From: Clostridiaceae bacterium
GTDB taxonomy: Bacteria > Bacillota > Clostridia > Acetivibrionales > DULL01
Length of the DNA: 33,032 bases
NCBI GenBank assembly: GCA_012840395.1
Contig: DULL01000100.1
Coordinates: 1 to 33,032, forward strand
Direction of reading: 5' to 3'
Below the pieces are notes generated by a model. The model was not told the origin of the DNA and did no database searches. It was given only the letters and a program-made list of their open reading frames with translations. Positions 22,892-31,843 of the stretch are shown in pieces. The position numbers and the translations under genes are program-made. How positions within the stretch are numbered: position 1 is the first letter of the stretch; every line of letters begins with the position of its first letter.

Positions 22892-24245
22892 TGAACAAAC
22901 CTCCTTTAGAAGGCTTAAAAAAAGCTTCCAGCGCTAAAAAGGCTGAAGGAAGACATAACACTACAAATCTGTCTCCTGGATAAATAACAGAATTTCCGTT
23001 GGGAATAAAAACTTTTCCTTTGTGGGAAACTGCTCCGATTATTATTCCCTTTGGAAGCCCCAGATCAGCAATTCGTTTGCCTACTATTGGCATATCTTCA
23101 TCTGCAATTATTTCAGTTACCTCTGCCTGTCCTCCTAAGAGAAGAGATACTGAGACAGTTCTTCCTCCTCTTATGAATCTCAGTATATCACTGGCAGTTA
23201 TATCTAAAGGATTTAAAGCCACATCCACTCCCAATCTTTCAATAATATGGGCATAACTGCTTTTACTTACCTTTGCAACGGCTTTCTTAACTCCCAGTCG
23301 CTTTGCCATAAGTGTCATCAGCAGATTTTCTTCATCATAGCCTGTTACTCCAACAAAGGCATCCATTATATTGATACCTTCTTCCTCCAGAAGAGTTAAA
23401 TCTGATCCATCGCCGCAAATCACCAGGGCATTCTCCAATTTCTCCGATAGATACTCACAGCGGCTTTTATCCTGTTCAATAATCTTTACCTGCATTCCAA
23501 GCCGGATAAGATTCTCTGCAAGGTAATACCCAATTTTCCCTCCTCCTAAAATCATTACCTTTTTAACATATTTGGCGGGCAAGGATGTTTTGCATTTCTT
23601 AGAAAATTGGTTGATGCTGTCCCGGTTGCCAATAATATATAGTACATCCCCGTCCAATATCTGGCTTTCACCATGGGGGATGATAACCTCTCCGTTTCTC
23701 GATATTGCAGCAACCAGTAAACCACTTATATCAAGTTCCTTTAACTTCTTACCAATAAAATCTTTTATATTGGATGCATTAAAATCTATCATTAATACTT
23801 TGCCTTCAGCAAAATCCTCTGCATAAAAGGTATAACCCCTGAGTAAATATCTAATTATTTCGTTTGCAGTTGCAAGTTCAGGATTTACTGCATAGTCAAT
23901 ACCCATGATGCTCATAAGGAAACTTTTCTGCTGGGAATACTCGGGGCCTCTGATCCTTGCTATTGTCTTTTTGCAGCCCAGCTTTTTTGCCAATGAACAT
24001 ACTATAATATTTGTCTCATCACTATCAGTAACAGCTATCGCCAAATCAAAAGTACCAATATTAATATTTTGCAGAGCTTCAATCTGTACCCCGCTGGCTT
24101 TTATTGTCAATACATCCAGATGTTCTCTAACTTTATCCAGCACTTCAGCATCATTGTCAACCACAGTAATATCTGCACTGGTAGTTGATATGGCGCTGGC
24201 AATTTTGTAGCCAAGTTTTCCTGCTCCAACTATTAATATTTTCAC
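22857..24245 (-). CDS. trkA: Trk potassium transport NAD-binding regulatory protein TrkA
   Basis: 462 residues with two tandem RCK units, each with an N-terminal Rossmann fold and an RCK-C domain. The nucleotide-binding motifs are IVGAGKLGYKIA (residues 4-15) and ILGGGKIGYYLA in the second half; RCK-C segments follow (VLMIDFNASNIKDFIGKKL; VTEIIADEDMPIVGKRIADL). It is the cytosolic gate-controlling partner of TrkH. The GTG start at 24245 has AAGGGG about 10 nt upstream. It precedes and overlaps trkH. No c-di-AMP riboswitch could be recognised in the AT-rich leader. Confidence 0.94.
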   Translation of the reverse strand: MKILIVGAGKLGYKIASAISTTSADITVVDNDAEVLDKVREHLDVLTIKASGVQIEALQNINIGTFDLAIAVTDSDETNIIVCSLAKKLGCKKTIARIRGPEYSQQKSFLMSIMGIDYAVNPELATANEIIRYLLRGYTFYAEDFAEGKVLMIDFNASNIKDFIGKKLKELDISGLLVAAISRNGEVIIPHGESQILDGDVLYIIGNRDSINQFSKKCKTSLPAKYVKKVMILGGGKIGYYLAENLIRLGMQVKIIEQDKSRCEYLSEKLENALVICGDGSDLTLLEEEGINIMDAFVGVTGYDEENLLMTLMAKRLGVKKAVAKVSKSSYAHIIERLGVDVALNPLDITASDILRFIRGGRTVSVSLLLGGQAEVTEIIADEDMPIVGKRIADLGLPKGIIIGAVSHKGKVFIPNGNSVIYPGDRFVVLCLPSAFLALEAFFKPSKGGLFSELWNHSKGNR

Positions 24246-24528
24246 TTTAATCTATCCCCTTAAAAAATACAATACAAAAAAAATATATACTTGTATAACT
24301 TTTTATTTTACTCGATAAATGAAGCAAAAACAAGTATATTAGATCGAATGAGATAATATATTTATAAAAATACTGTTGCAGAGGAAATTCTCTTATGGTA
24401 ATATTTTAAAAAGCCGGTATTCAATAAGAAACCGGACCTATGAAATTACTAATATAAATTAATATTATTTAACTATTATTAACAATTCGACTTATATCCT
24501 TTAAGGAATGAGAACGGAGGTATGTGAA
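24246..24528. other. Long AT-rich intergenic region between divergent trkA and OPT genes (first part)
   Basis: No gene is seen on either strand. It contains a small hairpin, CCGGT-N12-ACCGG, at about 24415-24436 and very AT-rich tracts that may hold the trkA promoter on the minus strand (for example TTATAC near 24293). No riboswitch fold is recognisable by eye. Confidence 0.4.
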
Positions 24529-24570
24529 ATGATTATATTGTCTATATGTCATATCTGTTTATCGCCATAA
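24529..24570 (+). CDS. Possible 13-codon leader ORF upstream of the OPT gene
   Basis: ATG 24529 has a strong ACGGAGG site 8 nt upstream and encodes MIILSICHICLSP before TAA at 24568-24570. The stop lies in the first copy of an 18-nt tandem repeat. Such an isolated, well-placed ribosome site is uncommon in non-coding DNA, but a peptide this short could be chance. It ends 183 nt before the OPT start and could act as a leader peptide. Confidence 0.3.
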   Translation: MIILSICHICLSP

Positions 24571-24599
24571 GTTAACTGTTAGCCATAAGTTAACTGTTG
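24564..24599. repeat. 18-nt tandem duplication containing GTTAAC
   Basis: GCCATAAGTTAACTGTT is followed by A and an almost identical second copy (24564-24581, 24582-24599; only the last base differs). Each copy has the palindrome AGTTAACT. The rest of 24600-24740 is AT-rich without a visible gene. Confidence 0.8.
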
Positions 24600-24753
24600 T
24601 TTATTTATTTTTCCTGCATAGTTTCCTAATCAGAAACCTTATAAGAGAATTAAAAATAATATTTAAAAACTTTGGAAATGCTTACTGTATGAAAGTTTGC
24701 ATAAGTATGCATTTGTATTTATTATTTATATTTTGTTTTTTAGGAGGAGTAAA

Positions 24754-26424
24754 ATGCATAACAGTGGAATGAATGAAAGAACATTTGCCGGTGTTCACCA
24801 GTTATCATTAAGAAGCATAATAATAGGTGCCATTGGTTCCCTTATAATTACCGCCAGTTCAATGTATATTGCACTTAGGATGGGCGCTCTTCCATGGCCA
24901 ACTATATTTGTTGCCGTTTTGTCAATGGCGCTGCTTAAAATGTTAGGTAAAACAACTCAAAATGAAATAAATATAACCCAAACAGGTATGTCTGCCGGTG
25001 CAATGGTGGCAGGAGGCCTTGCCTTCACTATCCCGGGTCTGTGGATTCTGGGCATCTGGAATGGAGCAGAAGCCCTGGAACAGCATTTCTGGAAGGTTCT
25101 TGCCATAGCTTTTTCCGGAATGATATTAGGCTCAATTCTTACATGGTATCTGCGGCCTAAGTTTGTTGAAGAGGATAATCTTCCCTATCCAATAGGAGCT
25201 GCTGCTGCCGAAACAATTATTACAGGAGATGCGGGAGGCAAAAAGTCAGCTGTTCTTTTTGGAACCATGGGATTTTCAGCTGTATTTACTTTGCTTCGTG
25301 ACAGTCTCGGCTGGATTCCCGGAGCTCTATCGTCTAAATGGCTTTATGCCAAGAACATTTTTGCAGGCATATGGCTATCTCCAATGGCTGTAGGAATTGG
25401 TTATATGATAGGCTCACTCTATACCGGTGTGTGGTTTCTCGGAGGAGTTATATCCTATTTACTGATAATCCCACTGGGTGTTTTGCTGGGCATTTTCTCT
25501 TCGGTTGATGCTGCCTCAGCCTTCAAAAACACTGCAGGAATTGGCCTCATGGTAGGAACAGGTATAGGAATACTAATATCATATATCATCTCCGCTGTAA
25601 AGAAAGGCAAGGAAAAGGGAAACAGCACCACAGCTTCAGGAAATAAAAACATTAGAAATTCCGGTCATTCGGGTAAAAAGATAAATTTCTTGATTACAAT
25701 TATATCCACAGGTATTGCTTTTGTTCTGTCTGTAGTTTCAGGACTTAATGTTGTTCCTTCCATACTTCTCATAGCAGGTGTATTTTTAGCTTCAACCATG
25801 GCTGCCACAATTACCGGCCAGACGGGAATAAATCCGATGGAGATTTTCGGCATAATTATTCTTCTTGCTGTACGCCTTTTCGTGGAAGTTGACGCTACAG
25901 GAGCTTTCTTTATCGCAGCCTGTGTGGCTGTGGCCTGTGGTTATGCAGGAGATCTTCTCAATGATTATAAGACAGGGCAGGTACTTGGCACAAATCCTGT
26001 TGCACAGTTGATTTCCCAGGTGGTCGGAGGAATTGTAGGAACTGTTGTAGCTTCATTGTCAATGTTTGCAATAATAAACCAATTCGGAGGGGTTGGTCCT
26101 GATAAAGGCCTTACCGCGGCCCAGGCATTCGCAGTAAGCCAGATGGTAGACGGAATTGGAGATCCTGCCGTATTCGCAGTTGCTGCAGCTATCGGGGTTT
26201 TATTCTACCTTCTGAAGGTTCCTTCAATGACATTAGGAATAGGTCTATACCTTCCTTTTGAAATTACCACTGCAGTATTCTTAGGTGGTCTGATCCGGTT
26301 AGTAACAGACCGGTTTTATAGCAAAGTTTCGGATTCTGGAAATGTGGCGGCTTCAGGTTTTCTTGGAGGCGAGGGAATAACCGGGGTTACCGTGGCAATT
26401 ATAAAGATGATTATTGGCGGATGA
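24754..26424 (+). CDS. OPT-family oligopeptide/metal-chelate transporter
   Basis: About 556 residues and strongly hydrophobic with some 14-16 membrane segments. Family marks of the OPT superfamily are visible near the N-terminus (SLRSIIIGAIGSLIITASSM, LPWPTIFVAVLS) and in the middle (LPYPIGAAAAETI; ATITGQTGINPMEIFG; GYAGDLLNDYKTGQVLG). A charged cytosolic loop (KKGKEKGNSTTASGNKNI) separates the halves. The start is ATG 24754 with AGGAGG 6 nt upstream; an earlier in-frame ATG-like start at 24697 lacks a ribosome site. Probable cargo is a peptide or a metal-siderophore-like chelate. It is followed on the same strand by pantothenate kinase. Confidence 0.92.
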   Translation: MHNSGMNERTFAGVHQLSLRSIIIGAIGSLIITASSMYIALRMGALPWPTIFVAVLSMALLKMLGKTTQNEINITQTGMSAGAMVAGGLAFTIPGLWILGIWNGAEALEQHFWKVLAIAFSGMILGSILTWYLRPKFVEEDNLPYPIGAAAAETIITGDAGGKKSAVLFGTMGFSAVFTLLRDSLGWIPGALSSKWLYAKNIFAGIWLSPMAVGIGYMIGSLYTGVWFLGGVISYLLIIPLGVLLGIFSSVDAASAFKNTAGIGLMVGTGIGILISYIISAVKKGKEKGNSTTASGNKNIRNSGHSGKKINFLITIISTGIAFVLSVVSGLNVVPSILLIAGVFLASTMAATITGQTGINPMEIFGIIILLAVRLFVEVDATGAFFIAACVAVACGYAGDLLNDYKTGQVLGTNPVAQLISQVVGGIVGTVVASLSMFAIINQFGGVGPDKGLTAAQAFAVSQMVDGIGDPAVFAVAAAIGVLFYLLKVPSMTLGIGLYLPFEITTAVFLGGLIRLVTDRFYSKVSDSGNVAASGFLGGEGITGVTVAIIKMIIGG

Positions 26425-26530
26425 ATGTTAATTTGCGGATGAATAATCATTGGCAGAAATGATTATTGACAGGTTAATTACTTTCAATCGTTGTATGATT
26501 TTTGATAGTTGAAAGATTATTGACTGGTGA
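26415..26530 (+). repeat. Iterated short duplications at the OPT stop codon and before coaW
   Basis: GCGGATGAAT, which contains the OPT stop TGA, is repeated 19 nt further on, and GATTATTGACAGGT (26461) recurs as GATTATTGACTGGT (26515) with one change. No gene fits between 26425 and 26534. Confidence 0.5.
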
Positions 26531-26534
26531 AAGG

Positions 26535-27353
26535 GTGATTTTTATAAGCAGAGTTATTGGTATTGATATCGGTGGAAGTACCACTAAGATTGTAGGATTC
26601 CATGAAGGAGAAATATTTAGTGCAATGCTGGTTAGGGCAACTGATCCTGTGGCATCCGTCTATGGAGCCCTGGGGAAATTTATGAGCACTAATAAACTCC
26701 AGCTTTCTGATATTAAGAAGGTTGTAACAACAGGTGTAGGTTCATCATTTATCAGCGAAGACTTATATGGTATACCTACCAGCAAAATTGACGAATTTAA
26801 AGCTATCGGAATGGGCGGGTTATTCTTAAGCAAGCTGGACAGAGCCATAGTGGTCAGCATGGGCACCGGAACAGCTCTAGTTATGGCTGATGAAAACGGA
26901 GCAAAACATATAGGGGGTACTGGTGTCGGAGGAGGAACTTTATTAGGGCTTTCAAACAGGATGCTAAATGTAAGAAACTTCAGTGACTTAATTGAAGCAG
27001 CCCAGGGAGGAAATCTTTCTAATGTAGACCTTACTATCGGAGACATTTCTCATGATATAGTGGGAAACATGCCGCCCCACACCACAGCATCTAATTTTGG
27101 GAAAATAAGCGATCTTGCATCAAGAGCTGATATTGCCATGGGCATCATCAATCTGGTTTTCCAAACCATTGGCATGCTCTCGGTTTTTGCAACCAAAATA
27201 CACAGTACAAAGGACGTTGTTCTAACAGGCAACCTCACAAATGTGCCACAAGCAAAAGAAATATTCAACAACCTCTCAGACCTGTTTGGCGTAACCTTCC
27301 ACATACCCGATAAGGCTGAATATGCCACAGCCGTCGGCGCCGCAATAAGTTAA
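26535..27353 (+). CDS. coaW: Type II pantothenate kinase
   Basis: Phosphorylates pantothenate as the first step of CoA synthesis. About 272 residues of the ASKHA fold: phosphate-1 motif VIGIDIGGSTTKIVGF, GVGSSFISEDLYG, IVVSMGTGTALVM, GGTGVGGGTLLGLS (typical of eukaryotic-like/staphylococcal PanK-II), VVLTGNLTN and a closing YATAVGAAIS. The start is uncertain: GTG 26535 places the first strand correctly, with GGTGAAAG just upstream; a TTG at 26502 would add 11 residues with no ribosome site. It lies downstream of the OPT gene and convergent with the pot operon, with the REP-like cluster between. Confidence 0.9.
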   Translation: MIFISRVIGIDIGGSTTKIVGFHEGEIFSAMLVRATDPVASVYGALGKFMSTNKLQLSDIKKVVTTGVGSSFISEDLYGIPTSKIDEFKAIGMGGLFLSKLDRAIVVSMGTGTALVMADENGAKHIGGTGVGGGTLLGLSNRMLNVRNFSDLIEAAQGGNLSNVDLTIGDISHDIVGNMPPHTTASNFGKISDLASRADIAMGIINLVFQTIGMLSVFATKIHSTKDVVLTGNLTNVPQAKEIFNNLSDLFGVTFHIPDKAEYATAVGAAIS

Positions 27354-27488
27354 AAGCACGGGGACGGTTCTGCTGGAAGCACGGGGACCTGGAAGCACGG
27401 GGACGGTTCTTCTGCTTCCGTCAAAACGGAAGCAAAAGAACCGTCCCTGTGCTTCACTTCGGAAGCAGGAGAACCGTCCCCCTGCTTC
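27354..27488. repeat. REP-like cluster with four full units and one partial, forming a long hairpin; likely bidirectional terminator
   Basis: Forward units lie at 27354-27380, 27375-27390 (partial) and 27391-27420; reverse units at 27427-27455 and 27460-27488. Unit core: GAAGCACGGGGACGGTTCT. Units 27392-27420 and 27427-27455 pair over 29 positions with 27 matches (one more a G-U wobble) around a TCAAAA loop; the outer units also pair. The cluster begins right after the coaW stop and ends inside the potD stop codon, so it fills the whole space between two convergent genes. Confidence 0.9.
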
Positions 27489-28540
27489 TATTTTGCTTTG
27501 ATCTCTGTCCAGATTCTGTCGTATTCTTTCACAAAATCTGAAAGTGACACAAATACCTCACATTTCTCAAGTTCTTCGTCTGTTGGATATGCCGTTCTGT
27601 CATTAAGCACATCTTCGGGAAGCATCTTTTTTGCCTCCGAATGAGGAGTTGAATAACCAATATACATAGTATTCCTATAGGCTATCTCAGGCTCGCACAT
27701 AAAGTTTATAAACATTTCAGCTTCTTTTTTATTCTTGCTGCCTTTTGGAATTACCATTGCGTCAAACCACAGGTTGCTGCCTTCCTTGGGGATTACATAT
27801 TCCAGATTCGGATTTTCCCTCTTCATATATACGGCATCTCCCGACCAAACAAGAGCAAGAGCCCCCTGTTCAGCAATCATGCTATCCTTAACCTCGTCTC
27901 CTGCATATGAAAGCACCAAAGGTTTCTGCTCCATAAGAGCCTGCTTTGCTTCCTCAAGTTCATTCTTATCTCTGCTGTTAAGAGAATATCCCAGCATTTT
28001 TAAAGCAGCTCCAATTGAGTCTCTACTGCTGTCAAGCATAAAAATCTTCTTTTCATACTTTTTGTCCCACATTATCCTCCAGCTGTCAACAGGCTCATTA
28101 ACCATATTCTTGTTATACACAATTCCAACAGTTCCCCACATATATGGAACTGAGTATTCATTATTAGGATCATAGGCCAGATTCTTAAAACGATCCTCTA
28201 TATACTTATAATTCGGTATATTATTAAAATCAATCTTCTCAACCAGATCCTCTTTTATAAGCCTCTCAATCATATAATCAGAAGGAAAAGCCACATCATA
28301 AGTACTTCCGCCACCTTTAAGCTTTACATACATGGATTCATTTGTATCAAATGTATCATATATAACATCAATGCCATATTTATCTTCAAATTCATCTATA
28401 ACAGACTCATCAATATAATCTCCCCAGTTATAAACCCTAAGAGTTACCTTATTACTGCCACCGCAGCCTGCAAAAAGGGATGCCGCCAAAGCAATCACCA
28501 AAATAATGCTGAATACCTTCATATACTTTATATAATTCAT
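27488..28540 (-). CDS. potD: Spermidine/putrescine ABC transporter, substrate-binding lipoprotein
   Basis: 350 residues. A signal peptide with lipobox LFAGC gives an acylated Cys26, so the protein is anchored outside the membrane. The mature part is a PotD/PotF-type periplasmic-binding fold: LRVYNWGDYIDESVIDEFE, FPSDYMIERLI, VPYMWGTVGIVYNK, ALVWSGDAVYM and WFDAMVIPKGS. The polyamine ring residues cannot all be checked by eye. It is the last gene of the pot operon. Its ATG overlaps the potC stop by one base (TAATG), with AAAGGAGA upstream. Its TAG stop forms part of the REP-like cluster. Confidence 0.93.
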   Translation of the reverse strand: MNYIKYMKVFSIILVIALAASLFAGCGGSNKVTLRVYNWGDYIDESVIDEFEDKYGIDVIYDTFDTNESMYVKLKGGGSTYDVAFPSDYMIERLIKEDLVEKIDFNNIPNYKYIEDRFKNLAYDPNNEYSVPYMWGTVGIVYNKNMVNEPVDSWRIMWDKKYEKKIFMLDSSRDSIGAALKMLGYSLNSRDKNELEEAKQALMEQKPLVLSYAGDEVKDSMIAEQGALALVWSGDAVYMKRENPNLEYVIPKEGSNLWFDAMVIPKGSKNKKEAEMFINFMCEPEIAYRNTMYIGYSTPHSEAKKMLPEDVLNDRTAYPTDEELEKCEVFVSLSDFVKEYDRIWTEIKAK

Positions 28541-29346
28541 TATTTATTCATCTCCTTTGCTTTTACTTCGTCTCTCGACGTTCTTCTATTAACAATTAAT
28601 AACAGTGTAAGCACTGTAACAAACATTAAAGTTGAAAGTGCGTTGATTTTGGGATTTATACCCCGCCTTGCCATCGAATAAACATATATGGAAAGGTTGG
28701 ATACTCCCGAGCTTGTTGTGAAAAAGCTAATTACAAAATCATCTATTGAAAGTGTAAAAGCAAGTAAAAATCCCGTAACAATACCCGGCATTATTTCAGG
28801 TATTATTACTTTTATCAATGCCTTAAAGGGCGTTGCCCCCAAATCCAAAGCCGCTTCATACATATTTTTATCAAGCTGCTTTAGCTTCGGCAAAACTGAC
28901 AATATTACATAGGGTATGTTAAATGTAATATGAGCCAGGAGCATAGTTGTAAATCCAAGATTCAAGTTTATTAAAGGCCTGACAAATATAAAGAGGAGCA
29001 TGAGAGACACACCTGTTACAATGTCAGGATTCAGCACAGGAATATACGTCAAATTCATAACAAAAGCTTTCTTAAATTTCTTCATATTGTTTATCCCTAT
29101 TGCCGCAGCGGTGCCAAAAACAACAGCAATAACCGAAGAAAGAAATGCTATCATTAAGGTATTATATAAAGGTGAAATTAAATCCCTGTCCTTGAAAAGC
29201 TCATAATACCACTTTAAAGTAAATCCTCCCCAACGTCCTCTTGACTTTGACTCATTAAAAGAGTATATCACAAGCACAACTATTGGAGCATACAGAAATA
29301 AGAATATTATATATAAATACATTTTCTTAGCAATACGGCTTACCAT
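28540..29346 (-). CDS. potC: Spermidine/putrescine ABC transporter permease
   Basis: 268-residue membrane permease with six predicted helices and the EAA loop (EAALDLGATPFKALIKVIIP) that contacts the ATPase. N-terminal ILYAPIVVLVIYSFNESKS-like segment (FLYAPIVVLVIYSFNES) is characteristic of PotC. The ATG lies within the last codons of potB, overlapping by 7 nt, behind AAGGGGGTG, so translation is coupled. Confidence 0.93.
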   Translation of the reverse strand: MVSRIAKKMYLYIIFLFLYAPIVVLVIYSFNESKSRGRWGGFTLKWYYELFKDRDLISPLYNTLMIAFLSSVIAVVFGTAAAIGINNMKKFKKAFVMNLTYIPVLNPDIVTGVSLMLLFIFVRPLINLNLGFTTMLLAHITFNIPYVILSVLPKLKQLDKNMYEAALDLGATPFKALIKVIIPEIMPGIVTGFLLAFTLSIDDFVISFFTTSSGVSNLSIYVYSMARRGINPKINALSTLMFVTVLTLLLIVNRRTSRDEVKAKEMNK

Positions 29347-30164
29347 ATAGCACCCCCTTCATTGTCCTTGTCATATTTTCTCATTATACCCATACTGATC
29401 AGAATTATGACTGTCAGTACAAAGGAGATTGCGGAACCAAAATTCCAGTCTCCTACAAAAATAAACTGCTGTTCAATCAAATTACCGATAAGAGTGTAAT
29501 GGCCTCCTCCCAACAGCCTGGAAATAACGAAGGTAGTTACCGCAGGCATAAAAACCATTGTAATACCTGATATAACTCCCGGGATACTCAAAGGAAGAAT
29601 CACTCTTTTTAAAGTAACCATATAATTTGCTCCCAGGTCTTCAGCTGCCTCCAGAATACTTTTATCTATCTTTACCAGTACCGAATAAATAGGCAGTACC
29701 ATAAATGGAAGGAAGTTGTACACCATTCCCAAAACTACCGCCTGATTTGTGTAAAGAATATTCATCTGGGGCAGACGCAAAAAATTAAGTACAACATTTA
29801 TAACGCTGTTTTTTTCCAGCAATGTCATCCATGCATATGTCCTCAGAAGGAAATTCATCCACATGGGAATAACAAACAACATCATCAAAGCTTTCTTTTT
29901 TCTGTACTCTTTGCTTGCCAGAATTAAAGCTGCAGGGTACCCGATGATCAGACAAATAACTGTACAAATAAGCGCCAGTCCTATAGATCTCAAGAACACC
30001 ATTAAATATATAGGATCCCACAATCTCCTTATATGTTCAAGGGTAAACTGTATTCCGCTTCCGGTATCAATGGTAAAGCTATAAAATATTAATAACAAAA
30101 GGGGTACTACAATAAAAATTATCATCCATAATAAATACGGATAAGAAATCCAGGTCTTATTCAT
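29340..30164 (-). CDS. potB: Spermidine/putrescine ABC transporter permease
   Basis: About 274 residues, six membrane helices and the EAA loop ([20 protein letters not shown]). The opening [20 protein letters not shown] fits PotB. I place the start at ATG 30164 (MNKTWISYP) because it has AAGGTGAG upstream and overlaps the potA stop as ATGA; the 33 residues before it in the longer frame run back through the end of potA and are not permease-like. Confidence 0.92.
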   Translation of the reverse strand: MNKTWISYPYLLWMIIFIVVPLLLLIFYSFTIDTGSGIQFTLEHIRRLWDPIYLMVFLRSIGLALICTVICLIIGYPAALILASKEYRKKKALMMLFVIPMWMNFLLRTYAWMTLLEKNSVINVVLNFLRLPQMNILYTNQAVVLGMVYNFLPFMVLPIYSVLVKIDKSILEAAEDLGANYMVTLKRVILPLSIPGVISGITMVFMPAVTTFVISRLLGGGHYTLIGNLIEQQFIFVGDWNFGSAISFVLTVIILISMGIMRKYDKDNEGGAIW

Positions 30165-31207
30165 CGGGTTCTCACCTTTTTCATTATATGAATATCGTTG
30201 GGAAGTATACGAATCCCTATTGTAGACCCGACCGGCTCCATAAGGGTGCTGTGTATCATCCATCGTATGCCCATGCTTCTGACCATCATTTCATAATGTA
30301 CTCCCTTAAAGATAACCGACTCAACTTCACCAACAAGCATACCTTCATCCGCCTGAACATGCTTTATATCCTCAGGTCTTACAACAACATCTACATCCTC
30401 ATTCTCTTCAAAACCTGCATCCACACACTCAAACTCACGGCCTGCAAAATAAACCAGCCTATCCCTTATCATTTTCCCCGGTATAATGTTGCTAGCCCCT
30501 ATAAAGTCTGCCACAAAAGCATTTTTAGGCTCATTATATATCATCACAGGAGTTCCTATCTGCTGTATAGCCCCATCCTTCATAACAACAATGGTATCCG
30601 ACATTGTAAGGGCTTCTTCCTGGTCATGTGTCACATATATAAAGGTAATTCCAAGCATCCGCTGAATCTTTTTAAGTTCCATCTGCATATCTTTTCTAAG
30701 TTTAAGATCAAGAGCCCCCAGGGGTTCATCAAGAAGAAGCACTTCCGGCTCATTTACAAGTGCTCTTGCAATAGCTACTCTCTGCTGCTGTCCACCGCTT
30801 AATGAGTCCACCGATCTCTTTTCGAATCCTTTAAGATTTACCAGTTCCAGCACTTCTGCAACTTTTTTATTTATAAGCTTTTTGTCCATCTTTTTGATTT
30901 TCAGTCCAAATGCAATATTTTCCTCTACATTCATATGTGTAAAAAGGGCATATTTTTGGAAAACCGTATTTACCTTTCTCTTATATGGAGGAAGATTAGT
31001 TATGTCTTTTCCTTCAAACAGTACAGTACCGCTGCTTGGCTGTTCAAATCCACCTATTATCCTTAGTGTAGTAGTCTTACCACATCCACTGGGACCCAGT
31101 AAAGTGATAAATTCGTTTTTCAAAACATACAGGTTTATATTTTTAAGGGCTTCTTCTCCGTTATAGTCTTTGCTTATATTCACCAACTCAATTATAGGCT
31201 CGCTCAT
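30161..31207 (-). CDS. potA: Spermidine/putrescine ABC transporter ATP-binding protein
   Basis: 348 residues. ABC ATPase domain with Walker [11 protein letters not shown] (residues 38-47), Q-loop [11 protein letters not shown], signature LSGGQQQR (136-143), Walker B VLLLDEP and the H-loop His in YVTHDQ. A C-terminal TOBE-type domain follows ([10 protein letters not shown]). The start is ATG 31207, six nt after the GGAGG core; a TTG five codons earlier overlaps that site. It is the first transporter gene, 38 nt after the regulator. Confidence 0.95.
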   Translation of the reverse strand: MSEPIIELVNISKDYNGEEALKNINLYVLKNEFITLLGPSGCGKTTTLRIIGGFEQPSSGTVLFEGKDITNLPPYKRKVNTVFQKYALFTHMNVEENIAFGLKIKKMDKKLINKKVAEVLELVNLKGFEKRSVDSLSGGQQQRVAIARALVNEPEVLLLDEPLGALDLKLRKDMQMELKKIQRMLGITFIYVTHDQEEALTMSDTIVVMKDGAIQQIGTPVMIYNEPKNAFVADFIGASNIIPGKMIRDRLVYFAGREFECVDAGFEENEDVDVVVRPEDIKHVQADEGMLVGEVESVIFKGVHYEMMVRSMGIRWMIHSTLMEPVGSTIGIRILPNDIHIMKKVRTR

Positions 31208-31245
31208 TTTGCCTCCCTCCAAAGTATCATAATAATAACTTTACA

Positions 31246-31785
31246 TTAAAAGCTTGGCGGTGAAGAGATCCACAATATTACAGCCTTGTTGTTGCCGGCA
31301 TTTGAAATACTGTGAGTCATTGTAGGCATAAAATAAAAACTTTCGCCTTTTCTTGCCTTATACTTCTGATTGCCAAGATGGATATAGACACTTCCGGACA
31401 TTACATATCCAAATTCCTCTCCGTTATGGGGGTCATCCTCTCCAGAAGAACCACCAACATCAAAAATCATCATAATTGGCTCCATGCTGTTTTTTTGCGC
31501 ATTTGGCACCAGCCACTTTATTTCGTGTTTTAATTCACGATTCTGTTTAACAAATATATCATTTTTCTTAATTACAATTTTCTCTTCAGTAGTCTGATTA
31601 AAAAAGTCTTTAAGGTTGGTTCCGAGGCATTCAAGAATATCTATCAAGGTCGCAATTGACGGCGATGTTAGATCTCTTTCTACCTGGGAAATAAAGCCCT
31701 TTGAAAGCTCACACCTGTTTGCCAGCTCTTCCTGGGTCAATCCGTTTTTTACCCTTAAATACTTTATCCTTTCACCAATTTTCAT
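31246..31785 (-). CDS. XRE-family regulator with C-terminal cupin domain (PuuR-like)
   Basis: 179 residues: an N-terminal XRE helix-turn-helix (residues about 4-60, LRVKNGLTQEELANRCELSK, FISQVERDLTSPSIATLIDI) and a C-terminal cupin_2 barrel (about 105-175, EFGYVMSGSVYIHLGNQ, GESFYFMPTMTHSISN). This is the layout of PuuR and similar repressors, which sense polyamines or other small ligands through the cupin. It heads the pot operon with 38 nt to potA, so it most likely controls polyamine uptake and its own expression through the palindrome at 31825-31843. The ligand is inferred from context. Confidence 0.9.
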   Translation of the reverse strand: MKIGERIKYLRVKNGLTQEELANRCELSKGFISQVERDLTSPSIATLIDILECLGTNLKDFFNQTTEEKIVIKKNDIFVKQNRELKHEIKWLVPNAQKNSMEPIMMIFDVGGSSGEDDPHNGEEFGYVMSGSVYIHLGNQKYKARKGESFYFMPTMTHSISNAGNNKAVILWISSPPSF

Positions 31786-31824
31786 ATTTTACACTAACTC
31801 CCAAATAAGAATATGTTTGTTTAA

Positions 31825-31843
31825 ACTAAACTTAAAGTTTAGT
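31825..31843 (-). promoter_or_regulatory. 19-bp palindromic operator upstream of the pot operon
   Basis: ACTAAACTT-A-AAGTTTAGT is a perfect 9-bp inverted repeat with a 1-bp centre, 40 nt before the regulator start. A further GTTTAAAC palindrome adjoins it (31819-31826). AT-rich sequence upstream presumably holds the promoter; boxes could not be assigned with confidence. Confidence 0.6.

Noticed and set aside
24246-24528. c-di-AMP riboswitch upstream of trkA
   Set aside because: Such switches often precede potassium transporters, but the conserved GC-containing stems are not visible in this very AT-rich leader.
27354-27488. CRISPR array
   Set aside because: Units alternate in orientation, vary in length and have no regular spacers; the pattern is REP-like.
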